A program made the position numbers and the translations under genes. A stretch of DNA of 64,000 bases. Source: Marmoricola sp. OAE513 (lineage in GTDB: Bacteria > Actinomycetota > Actinomycetes > Propionibacteriales > Nocardioidaceae). Below are positions 43,026 to 55,438 of this stretch, in pieces. The DNA lies in assembly GCF_040546585.1 (NCBI RefSeq), contig NZ_JBEPOC010000001.1, positions 1,426,001-1,490,000 of the forward strand, in the 5' to 3' direction. The stretch's first letter is position 1. Each line of letters begins with the position of its first letter. The notes under the pieces are model-generated. The model searched no databases, was not told where the DNA came from, and saw only the letters and a program-made list of their open reading frames with translations.

Positions 43026-45305
43026 ATGGCAGCGACCGGCAAGGCAGTGCAGGCGATCAAGCGCGCGGGCAAGAACATCGTGGAGCAGGCGGCGGAGGCT
43101 GCTCTGCGCAGCGTCACCGGGAAACCGGGCACCGGCATCCCCGGGGTGCCCGCCCCGGCGCCGCCGTCGTACGACGAACCGACGCGGCCGAAGGAGCCGC
43201 TCGGCCAGAAGCCCGACCAGGCCGCGCCCGCGGCGGTCACAGCCACCGGCGGGTCTGCCGGTAGCGCCGACGGCCGTGCCCAGCAGGGCGCCTTCCTGAC
43301 GACCTCCGTGGGAGTCCGGCTGCGCGACACCGACCACTCGTTGAAGGCCGGCGAGCGCGGACCGACACTCCTGCAGGACCACCACCTGCGCGAGAAGATC
43401 ACCCACTTCGACCACGAGCGCATCCCCGAGCGGGCGGTGCACGCCCGCGGTGCCGGAGCGCACGGCGTGTTCGTGGGTTACGGCAACGCCAAGCCGGTCA
43501 CGAGCGCCGGCTTCCTCGGCCGCAACGTCGAGACGCCGGTGTTCGTCCGCTTCTCCACCGTGCTCGGCTCGCGCGGCTCGGCCGACTCGGTGCGCGACAC
43601 CCGCGGCTTCGCGACGAAGTTCTACACCGCCGAGGGCACCTTCGACCTCGTCGGCAACAACATCCCCGTGTTCTTCGTCCAGGACGGGATCAAGTTCCCC
43701 GACATCGTGCACGCCGCCAAGCCGCACCCCGACCGGGAGATCCCGCAGGCGCAGAGCGCCCACGACACCTTCTGGGACTTCGTCTCGCTGCACACCGAGG
43801 CCCAGCACCACACGCTGTGGAACATGTCCGACCGCGGTATCCCCCGCTCCTACCGGACGATGGAGGGCTTCGGGGTGCACACCTTCCGGCTGGTCAACGC
43901 CGAAGGAGCCACCTCGCTGGTGAAGTTCCACTGGAAGCCCGTCCTCGGCGTGCACTCGGTGACCTGGGAGGAGGCGCAGCTGCTCGGTGGCATCGACCCG
44001 GACTACCACCGCCGCGACCTGGCCGACGCGATCGAGTCGGGCGCCTACCCGCAGTGGGAGCTCGGCCTCCAGGTGTTCCCGGACACCGAGGACGAGACCT
44101 TCGCCGGCATCGACCTGCTGGACCCGACCAAGCTCGTCCCGGAGGAGCTCGCCCCCGTGCAGGCGGTCGGCCTGCTCACGCTGACGGCGAACCCCACCAA
44201 CTACTTCGCCGAGACCGAGCAGGTCGCCTTCCACCCGGGCAACCTCGTGCCCGGCATCGACGTCACCAACGACCCGCTGCTGCAGGTGCGCCTCTTCTCC
44301 TACATCGACACCCAGCTGACCCGCCTGGGTGGCCCGAACTTCAACCAGATCCCGATCAACCGTCCGCACGCCCCGGTCAACGACATGCTGCGCGACGGTT
44401 TCCACCAGCACGCCGTGCACACCGGAGTGGCGCCGTACCGTCCGAACTCCCTCGACGGGGGTTGCCCCTTCCTGGCGGCCGGCCCCAAGGACCGGGCGTT
44501 CCTCGACGTCGCGGCGCGGGTCCCGGAGGCGGTCAAGGTCCGCGACCTCCCGGCCTCCTTCGAGGACCACTTCAGCCAGCCCCGGCAGTTCTGGCTCAGC
44601 ATGACGCCGACCGAGCAGGAACACATCGTCGCGGCGTACACCTTCGAGCTGTCCCGCTGCTACGAGCAGACGATCAAGGAGCGCCAGCTCGCAGCACTGG
44701 CCAACATCGATCCGGACCTGGCCGAGCAGGTGGCCTCGGGCCTGGGGCTCGCGGCGCCGGGTCCGAGCATCACGCTGCTCGACTCCGACCCGAGCCCCGC
44801 CCTCACCCAGCTCGGGGGGTCCTGGCCCGTGGACGGCCGCATCGTCGGCATCGTGGTCGACGTCGACGCCCCCGCACGCGGGCTGAAGTCGGTGGTCACC
44901 GAGGTCAAGGCCGCCGGCATGGTCCCGCTCGTCGTGGCGGCCCGTGGTGGCGAGTACGGCGGGATGCCGGTGCAGCGGACCTTCGCCGCCACCCGGTCGG
45001 TCGAGTACGACGTGCTGCTGCTGGCCGGCGCGCCCGCACCCGGAGCGGACGCCAAGGCCGTTCGCGACGCCAAGGCCGGCGCCGAGACGGAGGTCCTGCT
45101 CGACCCGCGGGTCACCCTCCTCGTGCAGGAGTGCTTCCGGCACGCCAAGGCGATCGGCGCCTGGGGCAGCGGCGCCACGGCTCTCGAGCTCGCCGGGGTC
45201 GACGCCGCCGCGCCGGGAGTTGTGACGGGTTCGAGCGCGAGCGCCGTGCTCGGCGAGGTCGCGAAGCTGCTCGCCGAGCACCGGGTGTGGGAGCGGTTCG
45301 CATGA
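43026..45305 (+). CDS. katE: Large-subunit (HPII-type, clade 2) catalase
   Basis: 759 residues, a monofunctional heme catalase that splits hydrogen peroxide. Residues 1-85 are a Pro/Ala-rich extension. The catalytic core follows, with active-site His139 in [15 protein letters not shown], the Asn region [12 protein letters not shown] and the heme-ligand Tyr in RLFSYIDTQ. From about residue 605 a flavodoxin/DJ-1-like C-terminal domain is present ([14 protein letters not shown] onward), as in E. coli HPII. A GGAGG ribosome site precedes the ATG. The stop overlaps the next gene as ATGA, tying the catalase to an SDR and an SRPBCC protein. Confidence 0.95.
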   Translation: MAATGKAVQAIKRAGKNIVEQAAEAALRSVTGKPGTGIPGVPAPAPPSYDEPTRPKEPLGQKPDQAAPAAVTATGGSAGSADGRAQQGAFLTTSVGVRLRDTDHSLKAGERGPTLLQDHHLREKITHFDHERIPERAVHARGAGAHGVFVGYGNAKPVTSAGFLGRNVETPVFVRFSTVLGSRGSADSVRDTRGFATKFYTAEGTFDLVGNNIPVFFVQDGIKFPDIVHAAKPHPDREIPQAQSAHDTFWDFVSLHTEAQHHTLWNMSDRGIPRSYRTMEGFGVHTFRLVNAEGATSLVKFHWKPVLGVHSVTWEEAQLLGGIDPDYHRRDLADAIESGAYPQWELGLQVFPDTEDETFAGIDLLDPTKLVPEELAPVQAVGLLTLTANPTNYFAETEQVAFHPGNLVPGIDVTNDPLLQVRLFSYIDTQLTRLGGPNFNQIPINRPHAPVNDMLRDGFHQHAVHTGVAPYRPNSLDGGCPFLAAGPKDRAFLDVAARVPEAVKVRDLPASFEDHFSQPRQFWLSMTPTEQEHIVAAYTFELSRCYEQTIKERQLAALANIDPDLAEQVASGLGLAAPGPSITLLDSDPSPALTQLGGSWPVDGRIVGIVVDVDAPARGLKSVVTEVKAAGMVPLVVAARGGEYGGMPVQRTFAATRSVEYDVLLLAGAPAPGADAKAVRDAKAGAETEVLLDPRVTLLVQECFRHAKAIGAWGSGATALELAGVDAAAPGVVTGSSASAVLGEVAKLLAEHRVWERFA

Positions 45306-46205
45306 CCGACGCCAGCACAGGAGCCGGCCCCGGCACCGGCGCCGCAGGAGCGGGCCGGGTTGTCCTCGTCACCGGCGCCTCCAGCGGCATCGGGCGGGAG
45401 ACGGCGCTCCAGCTCGCGGCGCGCGGGGACTCGCTGGTGCTGCTCGCCCGCCGGACCGCCGAGCTCGAGGTGCTCCGCCGCGCCTGCCTGCGCACGGGGA
45501 GCCCGGAGGCGCTGGTCATCACCGCCGACGTGTCCGACGCCGACGCGATCGAGGAGGCCTTCACGACCGCTAGCGCCGAGATCGGCCCGGTCGACACCGT
45601 CGTGCACGCCGCCGGTGTCGCGGCGTACGGACGGTTCGAGGAGATCCCGGCCGCGTCGTTCGACCGGCTCTTCGACATCAACGTGGGCGGCACCGCGAAC
45701 GTCGCCCGCTCCGCCCTGCGCCACTTCGACGCCCACGAGCTGACCGGCAACCTGATCCTCTTCGGATCGGTCGTCGGCCGGATCAGCACGCCGTACCTCT
45801 CGCCGTACGTCGCGAGCAAGTGGGCCGTGCACGGCCTCGTCCGCTGCCTCCAGGCCGAGCAGGCCCGCGGCGGGCACCGCGTCAGCCTGGTCGAGCCCGG
45901 TGGTGTCGACACGACGATCTACGAGAAGGCCGCGTCCTACCTCGGTGTCCAGGGCAAGCCGCCTCCGCCCGTCGACGACGCCGAGAAGGTGGCTCGCGCC
46001 ACGGTCGCCCTGCTCGACCACCCCCCGCCGGGAGCGCTCGGTCGGTCTACTGAACCCGGTCATGTCCCTCGGCTTCCGGGCCTTCCCCGCCGTCTACGAC
46101 CGGATCGTCGGACCGCTGATGTCCCGGCTCGCTCTCGCTGATGCCCCCGTCGTCGACCACGCGGGCAACCTGTTCGTCTCCGCCGCTGAGAGGACCCACG
46201 CATGA
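45302..46205 (+). pseudogene. SDR oxidoreductase, frameshifted in a C6 run
   Basis: A classical SDR of about 300 residues. Intact parts are VVLVTGASSGIGRETALQLA, VHAAGVAAYG, NVGGTANV, SVVGR (Ser) and SPYVASKWAVHG (Tyr/Lys). At 46021-46026 a run of six C shifts the frame. The family C terminus continues in the next frame (RRERSVGLLNPVMSLGFRAF, then VYDRIVGPLM) to a TGA at 46203-46205 that overlaps the next gene as ATGA. The span is one base over a multiple of three. The break lies beyond the catalytic residues, so a shifted product might still fold in part. Homopolymer error, slippage or true mutation are all possible. Confidence 0.82.
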
Positions 46206-46648
46206 GTACCGCTGGAGTCGTGACCATCACCAGGGACGTCGCAGTCCCGGCCGCGACCGTCTGGGACGTGCTGTCCGACGGATGGCTCTACCCGCTGTGG
46301 GTCGTCGGCGCCGCGCGCATGCGCGACGTGGACGACCACTGGCCGTCCGTCGGCGCGCAGCTGCACCACTCGGTCGGCAACTGGCCGTTGCTGCTCGACG
46401 ACAGCACCGAGGTGCTCGCGGTCGAGCCCGGCCGGATGATCACCCTGAAGGCCCGCGGTTGGCCCGCGGGCGCCGCCGAGGTGGTCGTCGAGGTCGAGGA
46501 CCGCGGCCCGACCTCGCGGGTCCACATCCGGGAGGACGCCATCGAGGGGCCGGGCGTTCTGATGCCCAGGCCGTTGCGTCAGCTCGCGATCGCGCCGCGC
46601 AACCGGGAGGCCCTGCGACGGCTGGCGTTCATCGCTGAGGGTCGCTGA
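46202..46648 (+). CDS. SRPBCC-family (START/cyclase-like) protein
   Basis: 148 residues. The START-like fold is indicated by ITRDVAVPAATVWDVLSDGW, RMRDVDDHW and PGRMITLKARGWPAGAAEV, and a long C-terminal helix (LRQLAIAPRNREALRRLAFI). Such proteins bind lipids or other hydrophobic ligands. It is the third gene of the katE operon (ATGA overlap with the SDR). The 3' end overlaps the convergent FAD oxidoreductase by 20 bases. Confidence 0.85.
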   Translation: MSTAGVVTITRDVAVPAATVWDVLSDGWLYPLWVVGAARMRDVDDHWPSVGAQLHHSVGNWPLLLDDSTEVLAVEPGRMITLKARGWPAGAAEVVVEVEDRGPTSRVHIREDAIEGPGVLMPRPLRQLAIAPRNREALRRLAFIAEGR

Positions 46649-48218
46649 GCAGTCGACCCCAGGCACTGCGCAGGAGGCGCTTGCGCGCCGCGCCCGACCC
46701 GTGCAGCGCCGCCCGTGCGGCGTTCCACCCGCAGGCACCGTGCACGCCTCCGCCGGGATGCGCCGAGGCGCCGGCGAGGTAGAGCCCCTCGACCGGGGTC
46801 TCCGGACGGCCGAGTCCTGAGGTGGGACGGAAGACCAGCTGCTGGTGCAGGTTCGAGGTGCCGGCGTTGATCGCTCCGGAGACGAGGTTGCTATCCGCCG
46901 CCTCGAGGTCGTCCGGCCGTTGCACGTGCTCGGCCAGCACGAGATCGCCGAAGCCGGGCGCCTGATCCTCGATCTCCCGACGGACGCGGTCCACGAGCAC
47001 GCTCACCGCTGCCGCGTCCTCGGCGACGGCTCGCGGGAGATGGGTGTAGGCCCAGGCGCTCTCGGTCCCCGCGGGCGAGCGCGTGGCGTCCGCCGTGGTC
47101 ATCTGGCCGAACAGCACGAACGGGTTGCGGGGCAGCCGACCCGTGGAGAGGTCAGCGGCGTGGTCCACGAACCCGTCCACGTCGACCCCGAGGTGCACGG
47201 TGCCCGCAGGGTGCGCGTCCGCCGCGGTCCACGGCACCGGCCCACCGAGCGCCCAGTTGAGCTTCAGGGTGGGGTTGTCCCAGTGGAAGCGGTCCAGCGC
47301 TACGGCGAACCCGGCCGGCAGGTGCGCCAGGCCGACGAGGTCGGCGTACAGGGTCGGCGCGTCGACGTCGGCGAGGACCGCCTTCCCGGCGCCGATCCGC
47401 TCGCCACCCACGAGCCGGACGCCACTGGCACGGCTGCTGCTGATCTCGATGGAGGCGACCCGGGCCCCCGTGCGGATCTCACCGCCCCGGGAGCGCAACC
47501 GAGCAGCCAGCGCGTCGGCCAACGACTGGGCACCTCCGACGGGGACCGGGAACCCGACGTCCTGCCCGAGCATGCAGAGCAGCCAGCCGAACAGGCCGCT
47601 GCCGGCCGCGTCCGGGCCGACGTCGGAGTGCATCGCGTTCCCGGTCAGCAGCGCGGGCGCACCCCGGCCGGCGAACAGCTCGTCCCCCAGGCGCCGCACG
47701 GGGAGGACGCCGAGCCGCGCGAACTCCAGAGTGTCGGCGGTGCCGAGGCGGCGGAGCATCCGCGTGACGGCACGCACCGGGGGAAACGGCGTGAACAGCG
47801 CGTCGAGCAGCGGACCGCGCACGCGCTGCCAGTCGGCGACCAGGGCCAGCCAGGCATCACCGTCTCCCGGCGCGTCGCGCTCCAGCGCGGCAGCGGTCGA
47901 CTCCGGGGTGCGCTGCAACGAGGCGCTTCCGCCGTCGGGGAAGACGTGGGTCAGCACGGTCGGCGCCTGGGTCCAGGAGAGACCGTGGTCCTGCAGGTCG
48001 AGCCCGGCGATCACCGGGGAGGCCGCAGCGAGCGGGTAGAACGCACTGAACAGGTCGTTGCGGAAGCCGGGCGCGGTCACCTCGGCGGTCCGCACCGCTC
48101 CGCCCACGACGTCGTTCGCCTCGAGCAGCACCACCGACCAGCCCGCGTCCGCCAGGGCGTTGGCGGCGACCAGTCCGTTGGGGCCGGCCCCGACGACGAC
48201 GGCGTCGGCCGAGGTCAC
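46629..48218 (-). CDS. Phytoene-dehydrogenase-like FAD/NAD(P) oxidoreductase
   Basis: 529 residues. The dinucleotide-binding fold is at the N terminus (VVVGAGPNGLVAANALADAG, then VVLLEANDVVGGAVRT). Further blocks include VPVGGAQSLADALAARLRSR and the C-terminal FAD motif EGLYLAGASAHPGGGVHGACG. This is the CrtI/pyridine-nucleotide-disulfide type common in actinobacteria; the substrate is unknown and no carotenoid synthase is nearby. The GTG start overlaps the small upstream gene as GTGA. Confidence 0.9.
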   Translation of the reverse strand: MTSADAVVVGAGPNGLVAANALADAGWSVVLLEANDVVGGAVRTAEVTAPGFRNDLFSAFYPLAAASPVIAGLDLQDHGLSWTQAPTVLTHVFPDGGSASLQRTPESTAAALERDAPGDGDAWLALVADWQRVRGPLLDALFTPFPPVRAVTRMLRRLGTADTLEFARLGVLPVRRLGDELFAGRGAPALLTGNAMHSDVGPDAAGSGLFGWLLCMLGQDVGFPVPVGGAQSLADALAARLRSRGGEIRTGARVASIEISSSRASGVRLVGGERIGAGKAVLADVDAPTLYADLVGLAHLPAGFAVALDRFHWDNPTLKLNWALGGPVPWTAADAHPAGTVHLGVDVDGFVDHAADLSTGRLPRNPFVLFGQMTTADATRSPAGTESAWAYTHLPRAVAEDAAAVSVLVDRVRREIEDQAPGFGDLVLAEHVQRPDDLEAADSNLVSGAINAGTSNLHQQLVFRPTSGLGRPETPVEGLYLAGASAHPGGGVHGACGWNAARAALHGSGAARKRLLRSAWGRLLSDPQR

Positions 48219-48436
48219 GGGACGTCGGTGTCCGCCTCGACGTCCACCGGACCACCGTCGGCCTCGATGGCTTCGACGAGCGCCCGGACGTCCCCGTCGT
48301 CGAGGGTCACGCCTGCCTCGTCGAGGCCCTTGCGGAGCTCCGCCTCGACGGTGCCCTCGGTGGCGCCGTGCTGCCAGGCGGTGACCCGGTCGACGACGGC
48401 CTGGATTGCTTCGCGCTCAGCGGCTTGATCAGTCAT
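48215..48436 (-). CDS. Small acidic hypothetical protein
   Basis: 73 residues, acidic and helical (AEREAIQAVVDRVTAWQHGA, then VRALVEAIEADGG). No family is recognised. It is coupled to the FAD oxidoreductase by a GTGA overlap and lies 35 bases after the MerR gene, so the three may share a transcript. Confidence 0.65.
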   Translation of the reverse strand: MTDQAAEREAIQAVVDRVTAWQHGATEGTVEAELRKGLDEAGVTLDDGDVRALVEAIEADGGPVDVEADTDVP

Positions 48437-48471
48437 GCCGACGAGGTACCCGCGCGCACGGCGGCTATGCG

Positions 48472-48747
48472 TCAGCGACGCTTGAGTGCCGCCGCCCGCA
48501 GGCCTGCCACCTCGGCCTCGAGGGCCAGGACGCGCTCGATTCCGGCAAGGTTGAGGCCGTCGTCGAGCAGCTCGCGGATGTGCAGCAGCCGTGCCACGTC
48601 GTCGCCGCTGTACCGGCGGGTGCCCCCCTCGGTCCTCCCGGGCTCGACGAGGCCGTAGCGCTCGTACGCGCGGAGGTTCTGGATGCTCGTGTCTGCCAGG
48701 TCCGCCGCGACCGAGATCGCGTACAGAGGTTTCTTGGAGTTCTCCAT
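48472..48747 (-). CDS. Short MerR-family regulator (HspR-like)
   Basis: 91 residues, essentially one MerR winged helix: PLYAISVAADLADTSIQNLR, AYERYGLVEPGRTEGGTRRY and SGDDVARLLHIRELLDDGLN, with a short coiled end. The S-A-x-x-A...N-L-R-x-Y-E-R-x-G-L-x-x-P pattern is that of HspR, the repressor of actinobacterial heat-shock genes. It is divergent from hsp20, which supports that role. The start is ATG 48747 or the GTG immediately before it. Confidence 0.87.
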   Translation of the reverse strand: MENSKKPLYAISVAADLADTSIQNLRAYERYGLVEPGRTEGGTRRYSGDDVARLLHIRELLDDGLNLAGIERVLALEAEVAGLRAAALKRR

Positions 48748-48750
48748 CAC

Positions 48751-48843
48751 CGGGCTTCTTGTCTGGAAGATGTTCCTTGTGCTACATAAAACCTATACCA
48801 GCCAGCACAGATCTGGCAGCCGACATGAACAAAGGAGGACATC
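48751..48843. promoter_or_regulatory. Divergent merR/hsp20 control region
   Basis: The gap holds GGAA-gatg-TTCC (48765-48776), two CTTGT direct repeats 18 bases apart (48758-48762, 48776-48780) and a TATACC -10 candidate for hsp20 (48794-48799). No canonical HAIR box (CTTGAGT-n7-ACTCAAG) is present, so if the MerR protein is HspR-like its target is diverged. Confidence 0.4.
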
Positions 48844-49272
48844 ATGCTTCTGCGCACCGCTGACCCGTTCCGTGACCTCGACCGCATCACCCAGCAGCTC
48901 CTGGGCACGACGAACCGTCCTGCGGTCATGCCGATGGACGCCTGGCGGGAGGGCGACACCTTCGTGGTGGAGTTCGACCTGCCCGGCGTCGCGAAGGACA
49001 GCATCGACCTCGACGTCGAGCGCAACGTCCTCACCGTCCGCGCGGAGCGCTTCGCCCGCAACGGGGACTGGGAGGCACTTGCCAGCGAGCGTCCGCGGGG
49101 TCACTTCAGCCGTCAGCTCATCCTCGGGGACAACCTCGACCTCGAGCGCATCGAGGCGTCGTACGCCGACGGCGTCCTGCGCCTGACCATCCCGGTCGCC
49201 GAGAAGGCCAAGCCGCGCAAGATCGAGGTCGCTCACCAGGGCCCGAGCGAGGCGCCCGCGCTGTCGGCCTGA
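48844..49272 (+). CDS. Hsp20/alpha-crystallin small heat-shock protein
   Basis: 142 residues. The alpha-crystallin domain runs from about residue 30 to 125: [37 protein letters not shown] and the hallmark [20 protein letters not shown]. Such proteins hold unfolding proteins as ATP-independent chaperones. The ribosome site AAAGGAGG is very strong. It is divergent from an HspR-like MerR and followed by a perfect hairpin terminator. Confidence 0.95.
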   Translation: MLLRTADPFRDLDRITQQLLGTTNRPAVMPMDAWREGDTFVVEFDLPGVAKDSIDLDVERNVLTVRAERFARNGDWEALASERPRGHFSRQLILGDNLDLERIEASYADGVLRLTIPVAEKAKPRKIEVAHQGPSEAPALSA

Positions 49273-49289
49273 TCCCACCCACTCCTCGC

Positions 49290-49319
49290 GCCCACCCCGG
49301 GACTCGGCCCGGGGTGGGC
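49290..49319 (+). terminator. Hairpin terminator after hsp20
   Basis: Perfect 12-base arms GCCCACCCCGGG (49290-49301) and CCCGGGGTGGGC (49308-49319) with a 6-base loop, 18 bases past the hsp20 stop. No U-tract follows. Confidence 0.8.
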
Positions 49320-49351
49320 TCGTCCCTTCACCCCGACCCAGGAGCCTGCAC

Positions 49352-49600
49352 GTGCCCGACCCCCGCGCCGACCGAGCTCGCGGCCTCGAGGACCCCGAGC
49401 TCGTCACGACTCTGATGAACCTGATCCGCGACCAGCTGGGACCGGACGCCGACGAGATGGTGCACTACGCCGCGGACGACACCGCGACCTTCTGCGCCCT
49501 GGCCCTGGGCGAGATCCAGCGCGGCAGGCTGACCGTCCCGGAGCAGGTGCGCGTGGCGCTGCAGCGTGGCCTGGCGTGGACCTCCGACGTCACGGAGTAG
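49352..49600 (+). CDS. Small hypothetical protein
   Basis: 82 residues, GTG start with a CAGGAG ribosome site. Mostly helical (LVTTLMNLIRDQLGPDADEM, then FCALALGEIQRGRLTVPEQV). No family is recognised. It is convergent with and overlaps the zinc-ribbon gene by 11 bases. Confidence 0.65.
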   Translation: MPDPRADRARGLEDPELVTTLMNLIRDQLGPDADEMVHYAADDTATFCALALGEIQRGRLTVPEQVRVALQRGLAWTSDVTE

Positions 49601-49799
49601 GCGGTTCCGACGGACCGGTCCGGTTGGTAGGGCAGTCCGGGTTGACGCAGATCCGGTCGTCGACCGTCGGATCCCCACCCCCGACGAAGCCGTCCTCAGG
49701 GCCGACCGGCCCGTCCACGTTAGCGACGTCCACCGGCTCCGCGGTGCGAAGGCGCACCTCGGACCCGCACTCGCGGCAAGGTTCGAAGTCGAAGTACAC
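49590..49799 (-). CDS. Small zinc-ribbon protein
   Basis: About 69 residues from a GTG at 49799; the exact start is uncertain. It contains two metal-binding pairs, FEPCRECGSEVRLR and DRICVNPDCPTN, separated by an acidic loop, which is a zinc-ribbon arrangement. Such small proteins are frequent in actinobacteria and have no assigned role. Convergent with the preceding small gene. Confidence 0.6.
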   Translation of the reverse strand: MYFDFEPCRECGSEVRLRTAEPVDVANVDGPVGPEDGFVGGGDPTVDDRICVNPDCPTNRTGPSEPPTP

Positions 49800-49924
49800 G
49801 GAGATGGAGTACCCCGCCCTGGAATGCGCATGAGCATGGTGCGGGCCGTTCCGGGTACCTCGGGGCCGACGTAGTACAGCCTGCGTCGCGGCCACCCTCC
49901 CCGGAGCCCGACGAGAGTCCGACG

Positions 49925-50827
49925 ATGCTCGCCTACTACCTGCACCGCTCGAGGCCTGCGGCACTCGACAGGGCCCGTGCCGTGATCGCAGCGATGCCGC
50001 CGGAGACCACCGTGGTCTCGCCTGCGCCCGTGCCGTGGGGTTGGCCCGGGCCGTGGGCCCAGGTCGGCGGCGATGAGCCCGCCTCCTGGGCCGACTGGAC
50101 CACGACGCACCAGCCCGACCTGGTGATCGTCGACGGCCCGGTCGAGCACGTGCTCGCCGTGCGCGAGCTGGACGTCCCGACCGCGGTGCTGGCAGAACCC
50201 GGGACCGACGGGGCGGCGTACGCGACGGCAGACCTGGTCTTGGCGCCGTGGGCGCCCGGTCCACCTCGGCCGGCGACGCAGGCGCCGGCCCCCACGATCC
50301 ACCTGGGCGCGCTCGGATGGGCGGCGTCATCGGCAGCGGCGCGGCTGACGACCGGGTCGCTGCCCACCCCGCAGCGCCCGAGCTGCGTGGTGCTCTCGGC
50401 CAGCGGCGGCGGACCCGGACCACGGGAACGACGGGACGTCGTCCTCGGTGCATCGCGGTGGGCCTGGTGGTTCGCACCCGAACGCGACCTGCTGCAGCCG
50501 TTCGAGCCCCTGTGGGACCGTCTCGCGGGCGCGGATGTCGTCGTGTGCGCGGCCACCTCTTCCAACCTCGCTGCAGCGGCCGCGACCCGGACCCCGGCGG
50601 TGCTCGTCGTACCGGCGGGAGCGCCTGCGTCGCAGAGGTTCCTGGCGGACGTCGCCGCCCGCACCGGCGCCGCGATCGTCACGGCCGAGCCCTCCGGGCC
50701 GGCGTCCTGGCGAGAGCTGCTGGCGCAGGCGCACCGACTCCGCAGGGACGCCTGGGACCGGTGGGACCCGCGGCCGGGCCTGGAGGAGCTCCGGTCGTTC
50801 GCCGGAGTGGGCCTCGCCACTGCGTGA
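49925..50827 (+). CDS. Glycosyltransferase-like protein (GT28/MurG C-terminal type)
   Basis: 300 residues. The N-terminal half has HQPDLVIVDGPVEHVLAVRE, and the C-terminal half has LAGADVVVCAATSSNLAAAA then TPAVLVVPAGAPASQRFLAD, which resembles the UDP-sugar-binding half of MurG-type (GT28) glycosyltransferases. Key residues are not clear enough to name a reaction. It lies 49 bases before glgX and may be in the same transcript, which would fit sugar metabolism. Confidence 0.65.
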   Translation: MLAYYLHRSRPAALDRARAVIAAMPPETTVVSPAPVPWGWPGPWAQVGGDEPASWADWTTTHQPDLVIVDGPVEHVLAVRELDVPTAVLAEPGTDGAAYATADLVLAPWAPGPPRPATQAPAPTIHLGALGWAASSAAARLTTGSLPTPQRPSCVVLSASGGGPGPRERRDVVLGASRWAWWFAPERDLLQPFEPLWDRLAGADVVVCAATSSNLAAAAATRTPAVLVVPAGAPASQRFLADVAARTGAAIVTAEPSGPASWRELLAQAHRLRRDAWDRWDPRPGLEELRSFAGVGLATA

Positions 50828-50876
50828 GAACCCTTGGCGCGGGTACGAGAACCCACCCGACGCTTGGAGAACGGCC

Positions 50877-53071
<2,195 letters not shown>

Positions 53072-53075
<4 letters not shown>

Positions 53076-55438
53076 CCCGGACGCCCTCGAACACCTACCG
53101 GCTCCAGATCACCGAGACCTTCGACCTGTTCCGGGCGGCCGAGGCGCTGCCCTACCTCGCCGAGCTCGGCGTCGACTGGGTCTACCTCTCGCCGCTGCTG
53201 GCGGCGGAGCCGGGGAGCGACCACGGCTACGACGTCGTCGCCCACGACCACGTCGACGAGTCGCGGGGTGGGGCCGCCGGGCTGGCCACCTTCGAGCAGG
53301 CGGCGCACGAGCTCGGCATGGGCATCCTCGTCGACATCGTCCCGAACCACGTCGGGGTGGCGACCCCGCACGAAGATCCGTGGTGGTGGGACGTGCTCCG
53401 GCACGGCCGGGAGTCCGCCCACGCGCACGCGTTCGACATCGAGTGGGCAGCCGGGGACGGACGGATCCGGATCCCCGTCGTCGGCGACGACGACCAGTCG
53501 GAGGGCGCCGGCCCGATCGCACACCTGCGCCTGGTCGAGACCGACGACGGCGGCGAGCTCGCCTACCACGACCAGCGCTTCCCGATCGCTCCTGGCACGT
53601 GGCTCGACGGCGACGACGCGGACACCGTGCACGCCCGCCAGCACTACGAGCTGGTCAACTGGCACGTCGCGGACGACGGCCTCAACTACCGGCGCTTCTT
53701 CGCGGTGAACACCCTGGCCGCGGTGCGTGTCGAGGTCCCTGACGTCTTCGCCGACTCGCACGTCGAGATCAAGCGCTGGTTCGACGAAGGACTTGTCGAC
53801 GGGCTCCGGGTCGACCACCCCGACGGCCTGCGCGACCCGGGCCGCTACCTCGAGGACCTGGCGGACCTCACCGGTGGTGCCTACGTGCTGGTGGAGAAGA
53901 TCCTCGAGACCGGCGAGTCGTTGCCATCGGGGTGGGCGACGCAGGGGACGACCGGCTACGACGCCCTCGGCGTCGTCGACCGGGTGCTCACCGATCCCAC
54001 CGGCCAGCCGCCGCTGGACGCGCTCGAAGCACGGTTGCGCGGCGCGGCGGTGGACTGGCCGGCGCTGGTGCACGACTCCAAGCGCGCCGTGGCCGACGGC
54101 ATCCTCGCCTCCGAGGTCAACCGGATCACCCGCGAGGTCCGACGGGTTCTGCCTGGGCGCCGGCTCGACGAGATCGCTGATGCGGTCGCCGAGCTGATGG
54201 CCTGCTTCCCGGTCTACCGGTCCTACCTGCCCGAGGGACGCGACCACCTCGACGCGGCGCTCGACGCCGCCCGTCGGTACCGCCCTGACCTCTCTCCCGT
54301 GCTGGACGACCTGCTCCCGGTGCTCGCCGACCCCTCCGCAGCACCGGCCCAGCGGTTTCAGCAGACCACCGGCATGGTGATGGCCAAGGGCGTCGAGGAC
54401 TCGGCGTTCTACCGCTGGTCCCGGCTGACCTCCCTCAACGAGGTCGGCGGCGACCCGTCGGTCTTCGCCGTCACCCCGGACGACTTCCACCTGTGGGCGT
54501 CGGAGCGGCAGCGCCTCTGGCCGACGGCGATGTCGGCCGGCTCCACGCACGACACCAAGCGGGGCGAGGACGTCCGTGCTCGGATCACCGCGATCAGCGA
54601 GCTGCCGGGGCTGTGGGGACGGAACCTGGACGACCTGTTCGCGCTGCTCTCACCGCCCGATCCCGGCTTCGCGAACCTGCTCATCCAGGCCGTCGTCGGC
54701 GCCTGGCCGGCGCGTGGTGCCGACGGGGCGCTGCCGGACGACTTCCGCGCGCGCCTGCACGGGTACGCCGAGAAGGCGATGCGCGAGGCGGGCGACCGGA
54801 CCACCTGGACCGAGCCCGACGCGGCGTACGAGGCGGCCGTGCACGCGCTGGTCGACGCGCTCCTGGACGACCCTGCCGCGCACGCCCTCGTCGTCGAGCT
54901 CGTCGAGGTCCTCGCCGCCCCCGGTTGGAGCAACGGGCTGTCCTCCAAGCTGTTGACCCTCACTCTCCCCGGCGTGCCCGACGTCTACCAGGGCAGCGAG
55001 CTGTGGGAGCAGAGCCTGGTCGACCCCGACAACCGCCGTCCCGTGGACTTCGCCGCCCGCGCCGCGCTGCTCGACGTCGAGCCACGGCTCGGCACCGACC
55101 CGGACGACCCCGGGGTGGCGAAGCTCGCCGTGACCCGGGCCGCGCTGCGTCTGCGACGGGACCGACCCGAGCTCTTCGACGGGTACGTCGCGCTGGTCGC
55201 CGACGGTCCCGCCGCGCAGCACGTCATCGCGTTTGACCGCGGTGGCGCGATCAGCGTGGTCACCCGGCTGCCGGTCGGCCTCGCTGCCCGCGGCGGGTGG
55301 GAGGGCACCGAGCTCGTGCTGCCTGCCGGCGACTGGTTCGACCAGCTCGGTGGCCGCCGGTTCTCCGGCACGGTCCCCGTCGGCGACCTGCTCGCCGACC
55401 TGCCCGTGGCCCTCCTGGTCAGGGAGGCCGCAGCATGA
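53072..55438 (+). CDS. treY: Malto-oligosyltrehalose synthase
   Basis: 788 residues, a GH13 enzyme that rearranges the reducing end of a malto-oligosaccharide into a trehalose unit. Markers are [76 protein letters not shown] and the C-terminal [20 protein letters not shown]. The length fits the family. Coupled by ATGA to both neighbours; the product is the substrate for TreZ. Confidence 0.95.

Noticed and set aside
48751-48843. Canonical HAIR box for HspR
   Set aside because: The gap lacks CTTGAGT-n7-ACTCAAG; only partial CTTGT repeats are present, so no HAIR call was made.
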